Of a DNA stretch of 64,000 nt, positions 30,633 through 39,757 are shown one piece after another. Numbering within the stretch: the stretch's first letter is position 1; every line of letters starts with the position of its first letter. Under the pieces are notes generated by a model that saw only the letters and a program-made list of their open reading frames with translations, was not told the DNA's origin and made no database searches. This stretch comes from Listeria welshimeri serovar 6b str. SLCC5334 (GTDB taxonomy: Bacteria; Bacillota; Bacilli; Lactobacillales; Listeriaceae), in contig NC_008555.1 of NCBI RefSeq assembly GCF_000060285.1, positions 2,750,131 to 2,814,130 of the forward strand, read 5' to 3'. The translations under genes and the position numbers were made by a program.

Positions 30633-32006
30633 TCATTTTCCAAGGCAAAATTGATTAAACAACTGATCGAGCAATTCGTCCTGAACAGAATCACCAGTAA
30701 TTTCACCTAGTAAATCCCATGCACGAGTCATATCAATCTGGACAATATCCACTGGCATACCCAGCTGAATTCCAGTTGTAACTGCGTTTAATGCTTCTAA
30801 GGCTTGATGAAGAAGTGCAATATGTCGGACGTTCGATACATAAGTTGCATCCCCAGCATCAATATCACCGGCAAAAAACAATGTTTTAATTGCTTCTTCT
30901 AAAGCCTCTAAACCTTCATCATTTACTAGAGAAGTGGAAACAATCGGGTTTTCCCCCGCAAGTTCACGCACTTTATTTATATCAAGTTTTGTTTCCAAAT
31001 CTGTTTTATTTAAAACGACCACATAATTATGACCCGCAGCTGCTTCAAATAACGCTTCATCTTCTACTGTCAACTCTTCGTTTTGATTTAATACTAAAAG
31101 AATAAAATCAGCATCCGCCAAGGCTTTTCTTGAACGTTCTACACCAATTTTTTCCACAATATCTTCTGTTTCGCGAATTCCAGCTGTATCGATTAGACGC
31201 AGTGGTACGCCGCGGACATTGACATATTCTTCTATAATATCTCGCGTTGTCCCAGCAATATCTGTGACGATTGCTTTTTCTTCTTGAATTAGTTGGTTAA
31301 GTAAGGACGATTTCCCAACATTTGGTCGCCCGATAATAGCTGTTGCAAGACCTTCACGAAGAATTTTCCCTTGGCTTGCTGTTTGTAAAAGCTGCTCAAC
31401 GGAAGCTCGAACTAGCTCCGTTTTTTCTAGTAACATTCGCTGGGTCATTTCCTCCACGTCGTCGTATTCTGGATAGTCAATATTCACTTCGACTTGCGCT
31501 AGTGCATCCAATATTTCTTGGCGCAAATTGCGAATCAATCGTGAAAGATTCCCGTCCATTTGTCTAATTGCAACGCCCATCGCCCGGTCTGTCTTGGCGC
31601 GAATTAAATCCATCACAGCCTCTGCTTGCGATAAATCAATTCTTCCATTTAAAAATGCCCGCTTTGTGAATTCACCTGGTTCAGCTAAATTGGCGCCATT
31701 TCGAAGTAATAGTTGCAACACGCGATTCACTGATACGATACCACCATGAGCGTTTATTTCTACAACATCTTCTCTTGTAAAAGTACGCGGAGCACGCATA
31801 ACAGTGACCATTACTTCCTCAATTACTTCGCCGTCTTCTTTTATATGACCATAGTGAATAGTGTGACTTTCCGCTTCACTTAAGTTCTTTTTGGCATAAA
31901 AAATACGATCCGCTATCTGAATCGCCTCTGGACCGCTTAATCTAATAATAGCAATGGCCCCTTCTCCCGGCGGTGTTGAGATTGCAGCAATAGTATCAAA
32001 TTCCAT
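30633..32006 (-). CDS. mnmE: tRNA modification GTPase MnmE (TrmE/ThdF)
   Basis: The 457-residue protein starts with the conserved [19 protein letters not shown], has an inserted G domain (G1 [12 protein letters not shown]2/G3 DIAGTTRD, G4 NKTD) in the helical domain, and ends with the catalytic CLGK. It is the first gene of mnmE-mnmG. The 364-bp upstream region holds a DnaA-box cluster. Confidence 0.98.
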   Translation of the reverse strand: MEFDTIAAISTPPGEGAIAIIRLSGPEAIQIADRIFYAKKNLSEAESHTIHYGHIKEDGEVIEEVMVTVMRAPRTFTREDVVEINAHGGIVSVNRVLQLLLRNGANLAEPGEFTKRAFLNGRIDLSQAEAVMDLIRAKTDRAMGVAIRQMDGNLSRLIRNLRQEILDALAQVEVNIDYPEYDDVEEMTQRMLLEKTELVRASVEQLLQTASQGKILREGLATAIIGRPNVGKSSLLNQLIQEEKAIVTDIAGTTRDIIEEYVNVRGVPLRLIDTAGIRETEDIVEKIGVERSRKALADADFILLVLNQNEELTVEDEALFEAAAGHNYVVVLNKTDLETKLDINKVRELAGENPIVSTSLVNDEGLEALEEAIKTLFFAGDIDAGDATYVSNVRHIALLHQALEALNAVTTGIQLGMPVDIVQIDMTRAWDLLGEITGDSVQDELLDQLFNQFCLGK

Positions 32007-32370
32007 TCTTTACTCATCCTTTCTCATTAGAATTTCAGCCCAAATAAGCTTTATCCTATATTGAATAAATTTTGGCACATGATTTTGTGCATTATCAACA
32101 ACTTACGCTCCGCTTTGACCAAAGCAATTAAATTGTTAGTATTTTGAAGGTTATCCATAGACTTATTAACATATCCACAGAAAAACCATTAATAAAAATT
32201 CATCCCTATCATTTTAACTTATCCACATGTGAATAACAATAGTTTTATCTCTACTGGTTAAGAAAACCTAAATTTTCAAGTTAAACCTTTAACTAATCCT
32301 TATATTTACTTGAATTTAACTCCATTTTTATCATGTATACTAAATTTAATACTAAAAGGAGGAGAACAAA
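32007..32370. promoter_or_regulatory. 364-bp divergent gap with DnaA-box cluster
   Basis: No gene is supported. Five DnaA-box-like 9-mers occur in 145 bases: TTATCAACA (32092-32100), TTATCCATA (32151-32159), ATATCCACA (32171-32179), perfect TTATCCACA (32219-32227) and, abutting it in reverse, TTATTCACA (32228-32236). It must also hold the promoters of mnmE (minus) and the carboxypeptidase (plus); the latter gene has AAAGGAGG before its start. Confidence 0.65.
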
Positions 32371-33192
32371 ATGAAATTACGCAAACTAACTTGGTTGCTA
32401 CTAATAGGAACATTGCTACTCTCCGCTTGCTCTGACAATCAAACAAATTTAAACGTATCAGCAGACGCAGCAGCAGTCTATTCAATGAATGATAAAAAAG
32501 CTATATCTGAAAAAAATTCGGATAAAGTAATGCCAATAGCAAGTATCACAAAATTAATGACAACTTTCTTAGTACTAGAGGCTGTGAAAAAAGGCGAATT
32601 ATCTTGGGATGAAAAACTTGATTTAATTCGACTAGATGATCCTTCAGCTGTTTCACTTTATGCAATTACAAAGAAAAGGACATGGTCTGTAAGAGATTTA
32701 TATAGTGCAATGCTTGTTATGTCTGCCAACGATGCTGCTGAAACACTTGGTAATCGGTTAGATGGAGCTGACTTCCCTAAAAAAATGAATAAAGAAGCGA
32801 AAAAACTCGGCTTATCTAACAAAACAGAATTTGTAAGCGCCAGTGGACTTGATGTTGATGGAGAAAGGTCGGTTTCTACTACAAAGGACTTATACAAGTT
32901 ATCTTCTGAATTAATTTCCACTTATCCTGAAGTGCTAGACACAACTTCCAAATCAAGTATTATAACGGAAAAAGGTGCTAAAATTGAATCTACCAATGAT
33001 TTAATAGGTACCATCCCTGGTTTAGACGGCTTAAAAACTGGATTTACAGATGAGGCCGGCTACTGCTTTATTGGTACAGCAAAACAAAATGGAAAACGTG
33101 TAATTTCCATAGTCTTAAATTCAGATACCGCCGAAAACCGATTTAAGGATACAGAGAAATTGATAAAACTTGGGTTTAAAGGCGAGGAATAA
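32371..33192 (+). CDS. D-alanyl-D-alanine carboxypeptidase lipoprotein (low-molecular-weight PBP)
   Basis: A 273-residue secreted lipoprotein that trims peptidoglycan pentapeptides. The signal peptide ends in a lipobox LLSAC (C20). Serine-peptidase S11 motifs are all present: SITK (S58, K61), SAN (S118-N120) and KTG (K222-G224). It is short for the family, lacking the C-terminal beta domain and amphipathic helix of DacA, with the lipid anchor taking over membrane attachment. It stands alone with its own terminator. Confidence 0.93.
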   Translation: MKLRKLTWLLLIGTLLLSACSDNQTNLNVSADAAAVYSMNDKKAISEKNSDKVMPIASITKLMTTFLVLEAVKKGELSWDEKLDLIRLDDPSAVSLYAITKKRTWSVRDLYSAMLVMSANDAAETLGNRLDGADFPKKMNKEAKKLGLSNKTEFVSASGLDVDGERSVSTTKDLYKLSSELISTYPEVLDTTSKSSIITEKGAKIESTNDLIGTIPGLDGLKTGFTDEAGYCFIGTAKQNGKRVISIVLNSDTAENRFKDTEKLIKLGFKGEE

Positions 33193-33195
33193 AAT

Positions 33196-33230
33196 AAAAA
33201 GAACTTCTTTTGACGGAGAAGTTCTTTTTA
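33196..33230 (+). terminator. Terminator after the carboxypeptidase gene
   Basis: AAAAAGAACTTC / GAAGTTCTTTTT hairpin; may also end the convergent glycosylase-like gene. Confidence 0.85.
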
Positions 33231-33240
33231 TATGGTCTAA

Positions 33241-33951
33241 TCATTCACGTCGCAAAGCCCGAAGATATTTTTCCAAATACATATCTTTATTTTTCGAATT
33301 ATATTGGGTAATAAAACGTGGGTGTTCTAAAGGTATAATTGTTTCAAAAAGCTGATACTCTTTATTTATTTTGGATAAAAAATCATAATTTTCTCCGCTT
33401 CCAATGCAGTAACATACTGATCTATCTATTCCAAAATCTAATTGGCTATGTAATGATTTTAAAATAAAAGAGGTTAATGCTGCTTGTAATTTTTTGTTTT
33501 CATAATAATTACAATTGACTTCATTTCCTTTAGCGTTGGTTCTAACAATACCAAGCGGACAAACAAAATTCATATAAAAATCAGTATAAAATGGTTCACA
33601 ACCTCCATATGCTTCCATTACATCATACAAAAAACCTGATGAAGATTGATTTATATAAAATTTATCAATAAAAATACCCGTTTCACTTTGAAGGTGTTTG
33701 GCATCTTCAAAAGGAACTCCTGTCACAGCTGATCCTCGCCGAGCTGGTGAGCTCCCTAGGATTATTCTGCGCGGTTTTTTATCATTATAGTATTTTTGAT
33801 AGAAATTTGCCGTTATTTTTCTTACTAATGTTTTTTGATCACCTTCAAACGGATTAATTAAGCTATATCCCGTTGGAAGACTAAGCGGATACTGTGAAAG
33901 TGTTTCGTTAAAATGTAATATCTGTTTAGCAAAAGTTGTTTTTTCCGTCAT
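33241..33951 (-). CDS. Uracil-DNA glycosylase superfamily protein (SMUG2/DUF4918-like)
   Basis: The 236-residue product shows superfamily motifs: IILGSSPARRGSAVTGVPFED near residue 70 (water-activating loop) and LEHPRFITQY near 210 (DNA-intercalating HPRF motif). A central YTDFYMNFVCPLGIV segment is typical of the SMUG2 branch. I use the ATG at 33949-33951 behind AGAGGA; an earlier ATG overlaps the TetR stop. It is co-transcribed behind the tetR-type gene. DNA repair activity is inferred from motifs. Confidence 0.72.
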   Translation of the reverse strand: MTEKTTFAKQILHFNETLSQYPLSLPTGYSLINPFEGDQKTLVRKITANFYQKYYNDKKPRRIILGSSPARRGSAVTGVPFEDAKHLQSETGIFIDKFYINQSSSGFLYDVMEAYGGCEPFYTDFYMNFVCPLGIVRTNAKGNEVNCNYYENKKLQAALTSFILKSLHSQLDFGIDRSVCYCIGSGENYDFLSKINKEYQLFETIIPLEHPRFITQYNSKNKDMYLEKYLRALRRE

Positions 33952-33971
33952 GTAACACAATCCTCTCTTTT

Positions 33972-34499
33972 TCATTTAAAAAGTGACCACACTTCTTCAA
34001 ACAATTCTGCATGACCTGCGCGACTCCAACGATGAGCAAAATAAGGATTATGAAAATAAACAAATGCGGTAATAATTGCCGCTCCTTGGTTTGCTCGCCC
34101 ACTAATTTCTTCAGCTTTTTGCGCTAAATGTTCTAAATGATTCGTTACAAGCTCGCTGTTTTGTTCAATATAATCTGTATACAGCAAGAACATTTTTCGG
34201 TCATTATCAAATAGCTTTTTCTTCGTTTCTGCCAAAAGCCACAACCAATCGTGAAGGTCGTCATTAGGTGATTTATCCGCTTTTTTTGTCCAAGCGAAAA
34301 TTTCACGTGACGTTTCCTCTAACCAACGTAGCGCCAATTTCTGAAATAAATCTTCCTTGTTTCGATAATGTTTATATAGCGCTGCATGCGTGACATTTAA
34401 GTTTCCTGCAATATCATAAAGGGTTGTTTTCTCCATACCTTTTTCATAAATGATTTTTTCTGCCATATCTAGAATAATTTCTTGTGATAATCTAGCCAT
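33972..34499 (-). CDS. TetR/AcrR family transcriptional regulator
   Basis: A 175-residue repressor with the N-terminal HTH (TTLYDIAGNLNVTHAALYKHYRNKEDLF, residues about 24-52 region) and a helical ligand domain. It is divergent from the SDR gene, and the gap holds two equal GTTAC-N14-GTAAC repeats that are likely its operators. Confidence 0.9.
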   Translation of the reverse strand: MARLSQEIILDMAEKIIYEKGMEKTTLYDIAGNLNVTHAALYKHYRNKEDLFQKLALRWLEETSREIFAWTKKADKSPNDDLHDWLWLLAETKKKLFDNDRKMFLLYTDYIEQNSELVTNHLEHLAQKAEEISGRANQGAAIITAFVYFHNPYFAHRWSRAGHAELFEEVWSLFK

Positions 34500-34552
34500 T
34501 TTTATCCCTCTATTTCCTTCATTCTCTACTTTTAATTATACATGAAAAAACA

Positions 34553-34631
34553 AAAGTTACAAATCCTTGACAAAGTAACCAAAAGGAGTATACTTCCATA
34601 TATAAAGTTACTTAAATCAAAAAAAGTAACT
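34553..34631. promoter_or_regulatory. Two GTTAC-N14-GTAAC repeats flanking the SDR promoter, candidate TetR operators
   Basis: GTTAC at 34556 and GTAAC at 34575, then GTTAC at 34607 and GTAAC at 34626: two inverted repeats with the same spacing. The first covers a -35 TTGACA (34567-34572), the -10 TATACT (34589-34594) lies between them. Confidence 0.6.
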
Positions 34632-34659
34632 AATTTGCATTTGAAGGAGCGAATAATTT

Positions 34660-35391
34660 ATGACAAATAAGCGTGTTGCATTTATTTTAGGGGGATCTGG
34701 TGGCATTGGTAAAGCAGTTGTCGAGAAATTAATTGAACAAGATTATGCGGTTGCTGTTCATTATGCAGGAAATAAAACAAAAGCAGATACACTTGTTGAA
34801 ACTCTAGTAGCCTCTGGTGGCAAAGCGATTAGTGTTGGTGGTGATGTCGCAGATGAAAATCAAATGATTAGCGCGTTTGACGTTATTGAGGCTCATTTTG
34901 GTGGGGTTGATGTCGTTATTAATACTGCTGGTATTATGAAACTAAGTCTCATTACTAGTTTGGATATGGAAGATTTTGACCTTATTCAAAGAACTAATGT
35001 CCGCGGAACTTTTGTTGTTTCCAAACATGCTGCCCTTAGAGTTCGAAAAGGAGGTGCGATTATCAATTTTTCCACATCAGTAACCCGAACTAATTTTCCT
35101 GCATACGGGGCTTATGTTGCTAGTAAAGCCGCGGTTGAATCGCTCACATTAATTTTGGCGCGCGAACTTCGCGGAAAAGATATTACCGTTAACACAGTCG
35201 CACCTGGTCCAACTGCTACACCTTTATTTTTATCTGGCAAAGATGATAAAACAATTGAAAGTTTAGCAAATGCAGTGCCGCTTGAACGTCTAGGACAACC
35301 TAGTGATATAGCAGAAACCGTTGCTTTTTTAGCGGGACCAGCACGCTGGGTTAACGGACAAATAATTTTTACCAACGGAGGATTAGCTTAA
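34660..35391 (+). CDS. Short-chain dehydrogenase/reductase (FabG-like)
   Basis: A 243-residue NAD(P)-dependent oxidoreductase with the cofactor motif GGSGGIGKAV near residue 11, NTAG near 88, catalytic serine in INFSTSV, and the YGAYVASK tyrosine/lysine pair. It is divergent from and probably repressed by the TetR gene. Substrate is unknown; it is not in a fatty acid operon, so FabG function is unlikely. Confidence 0.9.
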   Translation: MTNKRVAFILGGSGGIGKAVVEKLIEQDYAVAVHYAGNKTKADTLVETLVASGGKAISVGGDVADENQMISAFDVIEAHFGGVDVVINTAGIMKLSLITSLDMEDFDLIQRTNVRGTFVVSKHAALRVRKGGAIINFSTSVTRTNFPAYGAYVASKAAVESLTLILARELRGKDITVNTVAPGPTATPLFLSGKDDKTIESLANAVPLERLGQPSDIAETVAFLAGPARWVNGQIIFTNGGLA

Positions 35392-35403
35392 AGTAAGAAT
35401 GAA

Positions 35404-35441
35404 AAAGAGGCAAACAACATATAGCTGTTTGCCTCTTTTAA
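35404..35441. terminator. Bidirectional terminator
   Basis: AAAGAGGCAAACA / TGTTTGCCTCTTT between convergent genes. Confidence 0.85.
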
Positions 35442-35762
35442 TTACTCTTCTATTTGAATTGAAACCCCTACATCTAATAATTCCTCGACAGCGTAAGCGA
35501 CAGAGAACTCACCATACTTATAAACTTCCTCATTTACAACTAAAATCGGCAAAGCTTTCATCCCCTTCTTGTCTAGCAAGACCTTCACTAGCTCAGGTAA
35601 ATCTACTTTTCCGACCTCTTTCAGCTGAATTTCATACACTATCCCTGTCCAATCAAAATGGAGTTTTCGTGCGGCTTCATTGTGGGATTGTAGCGATTTC
35701 CATATTTCTAAGTTTATCTCTGATTCGTTTTCTGATGAATAATAATAACTAATTTTTTTCAT
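35442..35762 (-). CDS. Thioredoxin-fold protein, ArsD-like, without cysteines
   Basis: A 106-residue protein whose second half (GMKALPILVVNEEVYKYGEFSV) looks like the cis-proline part of ArsD/thioredoxin-fold proteins. The cysteine pair used by ArsD for metalloid transfer is absent, so an arsenic role is not supported. It follows the DUF1015 gene on the same strand at 24 bases. Function unknown. Confidence 0.6.
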   Translation of the reverse strand: MKKISYYYSSENESEINLEIWKSLQSHNEAARKLHFDWTGIVYEIQLKEVGKVDLPELVKVLLDKKGMKALPILVVNEEVYKYGEFSVAYAVEELLDVGVSIQIEE

Positions 35763-35786
35763 TATGTGTAGTTCCTCCAGATGAAA

Positions 35787-37028
35787 TTATTTACTTTCTA
35801 AATCATGAACGAACAAACCGCTTAATAATTTTGGTTCAAACCAAGTCGATTTTGGTGGCATGATTTCCGCAGCATCCGCAACGCTCAGTAAATCGTCCAT
35901 TGTTGGCGGGTACATTGCAAACGCGACCGAGTGACTGCCGTTATCAACCAGACGCTCAAGCTCCTCTAAACCACGTATTCCACCTACAAAATCAATGCGA
36001 TTGTCGCGACGAATATCTTTAATCCCAAAAATTGGCGTTAAAATTTGCGATTGTAAAACGGAAACATCCAGCTGTCCGATCACATCATTTGGAATCACTT
36101 CACTTTTCGCTGTCAGTTTATACCAATTTCCGTCTAAGTACATCCCAACTTGCTTTTGCTTCTCTGGTTTAAATGCTTCTTTGCCAACCTTTTCCACATC
36201 AAAACTTGTTGCCACTTTACTTAGAAAATCAGCTTCAATTGGCACATTCACTACACGATTATAATCAAGGATTTCTAGTTGCTCTTCAGGAAAAACAACC
36301 GATAAAAAGAAATTAAATTCTGCTTCTGGACCTGCATCAGGAAATTCTTCACGGCGTTTTAAGCCAACTTTTACAGCAGATTCTGTTCGATGGTGCCCGT
36401 CTGCTATATATAACGCTTTGACCTCCGAGAATGCCGCTGACAAGTCTTCCAAAATATATGTGTCTGTAATTGCCCAAACTTTATGTTGAACCCCATGGAA
36501 GCTCTCAAAGTCATATTCAGGCTCATTTTCATTTACCCAAGACTCTACAAGTGTGTTAATTGCTTCTTTTCCGCGATAAGTTAAGAAAATCGGACTTGTA
36601 TTAGCATCGCAAGCATCTACATGACGAATCCGGTCTAACTCTTTCTCTTCTCGTGTTAGCTCATGCTTTTTAATTTTCCCATTCGTATAATCATCAATCG
36701 ACGTACATACAACCAGCCCCGTTTGCGGACGGCCATTCATCGTCAATTGATAAATATAAAATGCTGGATTCGCTTCTCTTCCAAGCCAACCATCCAGCTC
36801 AAATTGCTCTAAATTATCAGCCGCTTTTTGATAAACAGCTGGGTCATAAGGAGAAATTTTCGGATCCAAATCAATTTCCGCCTTATCGATATGTAAAAAA
36901 GAATACTTATTGACTTCACCAAGTTCGCGCGCCTCTTCTGAATTAAGTACATCATATGGCAATGAAGCCACTTTTTTCGCTAAATTTTTAATGGGACGAA
37001 TCGCTTTAAATGGACGTATATTTACCAT
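35787..37028 (-). CDS. DUF1015 family protein
   Basis: A 413-residue protein with the family start VNIRPFKAIRP, PYDVLNSEEA, and the conserved YIADGHHRTESA near 210 and HPEL-type DACDANTSPIF. DUF1015 genes are commonly encoded with serA and serC, as here, which points to a serine-linked metabolic role, but no reaction is established. It is separated from serA by a hairpin. Confidence 0.9.
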   Translation of the reverse strand: MVNIRPFKAIRPIKNLAKKVASLPYDVLNSEEARELGEVNKYSFLHIDKAEIDLDPKISPYDPAVYQKAADNLEQFELDGWLGREANPAFYIYQLTMNGRPQTGLVVCTSIDDYTNGKIKKHELTREEKELDRIRHVDACDANTSPIFLTYRGKEAINTLVESWVNENEPEYDFESFHGVQHKVWAITDTYILEDLSAAFSEVKALYIADGHHRTESAVKVGLKRREEFPDAGPEAEFNFFLSVVFPEEQLEILDYNRVVNVPIEADFLSKVATSFDVEKVGKEAFKPEKQKQVGMYLDGNWYKLTAKSEVIPNDVIGQLDVSVLQSQILTPIFGIKDIRRDNRIDFVGGIRGLEELERLVDNGSHSVAFAMYPPTMDDLLSVADAAEIMPPKSTWFEPKLLSGLFVHDLESK

Positions 37029-37045
37029 TGTTATCCTCCTTTTTA

Positions 37046-37095
37046 GTAAAAGAGCATGAACTCATCTGGCAATTACCATAAAGTTTCATGCTCTC
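37046..37095 (-). terminator. Hairpin between serA and the DUF1015 gene
   Basis: AGAGCATGAA / TTCATGCTCT with a TTTTA tail on the minus strand; probably partial termination within the operon. Confidence 0.65.
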
Positions 37096-37098
37096 ATT

Positions 37099-37112
37099 AT
37101 TTCCCGGGTAAT
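37099..37112. promoter_or_regulatory. Noc-binding-site-like sequence
   Basis: ATTTCCCGGGTAAT differs from the Bacillus Noc consensus ATTTCCCGGGAAAT at one base. Confidence 0.4.
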
Positions 37113-37116
37113 AATT

Positions 37117-38304
37117 TTAAACTGTCACACCTAAGGGCTCAATAACTCGAACACGCAGTACTCCTTGAACAGCTAACAAATCATGTTTTAGTTGTTCCAA
37201 ATTAGCTTGCGTTTCCTTATCAATATCAATTAAAGTGTAGGCATATTCATTTTTACTACGGTTTGTCATGTCTAATATATTTAAGGAATATTTACCGAGT
37301 TCTGTCGTAATTTGTCCAACCATATTAGGAATGTTTTTATGGCAAATACCAATTCGTGGATGACCATTATATGGCATTTCAACGTTCGGATAATTAACCG
37401 CATTTTTGATACTACCTGTTTCAAGATAAGATTGTATTTCTTTTGCAGCCATTTTGGCACAGTTTGTTTCGGCTTCTTCCGTTGATGCGCCTAAATGAGG
37501 AAATACATGCACTTTTTTATGATTTAGTAATTCTTTAGTCGCAAAATCTGTAATATATAATCGTAAAAGTCCATCATCTAAAGCTTCTTTCATCGAAGTA
37601 GCATCTACTAGTTCTCCACGTGAAAAATTCAGTAAGACTGCATTATCTTTCAATAATTGAAGCGTTTCTGTATTGAACATGCCGCGTGTTTTATCTGTTA
37701 AAGGTACATGGACCGTCAAATAATCACATGTTGCTAAAACTTCTTCTATCGTCATTGCGCGTTCCACTTCTTTAGAAATTCTCCAAGCAGTGTCTACGGA
37801 AACAAATGGATCGTAACCAACCACATCCATGCCAAGCGATAAAGCATCATTTGCCACTAAGGCACCAATCGCACCTAAACCAATAATCCCAAGTTTTTTG
37901 CCCGCAAGTTCTGTTCCAGCAAATGCTTTCTTACCTGCTTCGACTTTTTGTTCTACATCATCTTCGGCCGGTAGTTCTTTCACCCATTCCGTACCTTCCA
38001 AAATTGGACGCGCCGAAACGAATAAACTAGCAAGAACCAGTTCCTTTACAGCATTAGCATTCGCACCAGGCGTGTTGAACACAACAATACCTTTTTCAGA
38101 ACAATTTTCTACTGGGATATTATTAACTCCTGCGCCAGCTCTAGCAACTGCTTTCACTGTTTCTGGAAAGTCAAAATCGTGTAAGTTATAACTCCGTAGT
38201 AAAATCCCGTCTGCTGGCTGGTTCGCATCAATCACATATTTTTCAAGATCAAATGTCTTTAAGCCTTCTTTAGCGATAGCATTAAACGTTTGGATATTAA
38301 ACAC
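37117..38304 (-). CDS. serA: D-3-phosphoglycerate dehydrogenase SerA
   Basis: The 395-residue short-form enzyme oxidises 3-phosphoglycerate in the first step of serine synthesis. It has the NAD motif [20 protein letters not shown] with the catalytic arginine, the [14 protein letters not shown] histidine region and a C-terminal ACT domain ([20 protein letters not shown]). The start is a GTG at 38302-38304 that overlaps the serC stop by 8 bases (GTGTTTAA). Confidence 0.95.
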   Translation of the reverse strand: MFNIQTFNAIAKEGLKTFDLEKYVIDANQPADGILLRSYNLHDFDFPETVKAVARAGAGVNNIPVENCSEKGIVVFNTPGANANAVKELVLASLFVSARPILEGTEWVKELPAEDDVEQKVEAGKKAFAGTELAGKKLGIIGLGAIGALVANDALSLGMDVVGYDPFVSVDTAWRISKEVERAMTIEEVLATCDYLTVHVPLTDKTRGMFNTETLQLLKDNAVLLNFSRGELVDATSMKEALDDGLLRLYITDFATKELLNHKKVHVFPHLGASTEEAETNCAKMAAKEIQSYLETGSIKNAVNYPNVEMPYNGHPRIGICHKNIPNMVGQITTELGKYSLNILDMTNRSKNEYAYTLIDIDKETQANLEQLKHDLLAVQGVLRVRVIEPLGVTV

Positions 38305-39388
38305 GTACTTCTCCCCCTTTTCTTGCATTTGCAAATTTTTCCATAAAGGCGATTAGTGCTTCTACTCCTTCCACTGGAAATGCATTGTAAAGACTTGCTC
38401 GCATACCGCCCACGGAGCGATGTCCTTTCAAGTTTTTAAAACCATTTGCTTCAGCTTCTTTTACAAAAGCTTTATCAAACTCTGCAGAATTCGTCACAAA
38501 AGGAATATTCGTGAGGGATCTTGCAGAAGGTTCGACCGGTGAAGAAAAGAAATCCGATTGATCAATATAATCATATAATAATGCTGCTTTTTTGCGATTT
38601 AACGCTTCAATCCCAGCAACCCCACCATGCTCTTTAATCCATTCGAACACTAATTTTGCTACATAAATAGCGAAAGTCGGTGGCGTGTTGTACATGGAAC
38701 CATTTTCGGCCTGTACTTTAAAATCTAACATAGAAGGAAGTCCCTCTACTTGCCCGATTAAATCTTCACGCACGATGACAAGCGTTAACCCAGCAGGACC
38801 AATATTCTTTTGTGCTCCCGCATAAATTAAGCCGAATTTTTCCACATCATAAACACTTGATAAAATATTAGAAGACATATCTGCAACAATTGGGACAGTT
38901 GAATTTGGTACATCAAACATTGCTGTTCCTTCGATTGTATTATTTGTTGTTACATGTAAGTAGGCCGCATCACTCGAAACTGCAGGAATTTCAGGAATAT
39001 AGCTGAAATTGCGGTCTTCTGATGAGGCAATGACTTCTACCTCAACACCTTGAATTTTTTTAGCTTCTGAAATTGCTTTCTTTGCCCAAGATCCCGTATT
39101 TACATACACTGCTTTTTTGCCATTTGCAAGATTCATCGGCACCATATCAAATTGCAAACTCGCGCCACCTTGCAAAAATAGTACTTTGTAATTTTCTGGA
39201 ATCTCCATCAATTCTCGGATTAAACTTTCCGCATCGTCTAGTATGTTTTGAAATAATTCTGACCTGTGACTCAGCTCCATTACTGACATTCCCGAACCAT
39301 TATAAGAGAGTAGCTCCCTTTGAACCTTTTCAAGTACCGGTACTGGTAAAACTGCCGGACCTGCCGAAAAATTATAAATACGTTCCAC
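38297..39388 (-). CDS. serC: Phosphoserine aminotransferase SerC
   Basis: A 363-residue PLP enzyme for the second step of serine synthesis. The N-terminus [33 protein letters not shown] and the Schiff-base lysine in [13 protein letters not shown] identify the family. It is the first gene of serC-serA-DUF1015 and carries a roughly 200-base leader with a terminator-like hairpin. Confidence 0.97.
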   Translation of the reverse strand: MERIYNFSAGPAVLPVPVLEKVQRELLSYNGSGMSVMELSHRSELFQNILDDAESLIRELMEIPENYKVLFLQGGASLQFDMVPMNLANGKKAVYVNTGSWAKKAISEAKKIQGVEVEVIASSEDRNFSYIPEIPAVSSDAAYLHVTTNNTIEGTAMFDVPNSTVPIVADMSSNILSSVYDVEKFGLIYAGAQKNIGPAGLTLVIVREDLIGQVEGLPSMLDFKVQAENGSMYNTPPTFAIYVAKLVFEWIKEHGGVAGIEALNRKKAALLYDYIDQSDFFSSPVEPSARSLTNIPFVTNSAEFDKAFVKEAEANGFKNLKGHRSVGGMRASLYNAFPVEGVEALIAFMEKFANARKGGEVRV

Positions 39389-39683
39389 TCAACATCTCTC
39401 CTGTCATCAAATTTCCCCAATTACTTACAAAAAATTTTCACCAGTAATAGATACTTACTGATCAGATATGAGCCTTCCTCGTTACACTTATGCTTTTCGA
39501 AGTTCTGTTCTTAAGAAATAAAAAAACGAATCTGTGATATTCCACACAATATTCGGATTTTTCAGCGCTTAAAAGTAAACACTGCCTTTTGTACTTTTGT
39601 ATATTATAGCAGAAAGAGAGCTGTTTTTCAGAAAATTTATACTAAATCTCCAAATAAATGTGATGTTTAAACATTCTGACATT
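39389..39683 (-). promoter_or_regulatory. serC leader region with attenuator-like hairpin
   Basis: No gene is supported here. On the minus strand a -10 TATAAT lies at about 39600-39607. The hairpin AATCCGAATATTGTGTG / ATATCACAGATTCG followed by seven T (39519-39560) lies in the transcribed leader about 130 bases before the serC start. There is no T-box core sequence. This looks like conditional termination by an unknown sensor. Confidence 0.5.
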
Positions 39684-39723
39684 AAAAAAGCGTGAGAATC
39701 CGCTATTTAAAGCAATTCTCACA
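39684..39723 (-). terminator. Terminator of the MFS gene
   Basis: GTGAGAAT / ATTCTCAC hairpin followed by GCTTTTTTA on the minus strand. Confidence 0.85.
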
Positions 39724-39757
39724 CTTATAAAATTTGAAATTAGCTTCACAAGAGATG

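Noticed and set aside
34299..34314. TTTCACGTGACG in the tetR-type gene
   Set aside because: Only one half matches parS.
35442..35762. Arsenic metallochaperone ArsD
   Set aside because: The fold looks similar, but the required cysteines are absent and no ars genes are nearby.
37612..37627. CTCCACGTGAAAAAT in serA
   Set aside because: Several mismatches to parS outside the core.
39389..39560. Possible T-box leader before serC
   Set aside because: No T-box core (AGGGTGGNACCGCG-like) sequence is present; only a terminator hairpin is visible.
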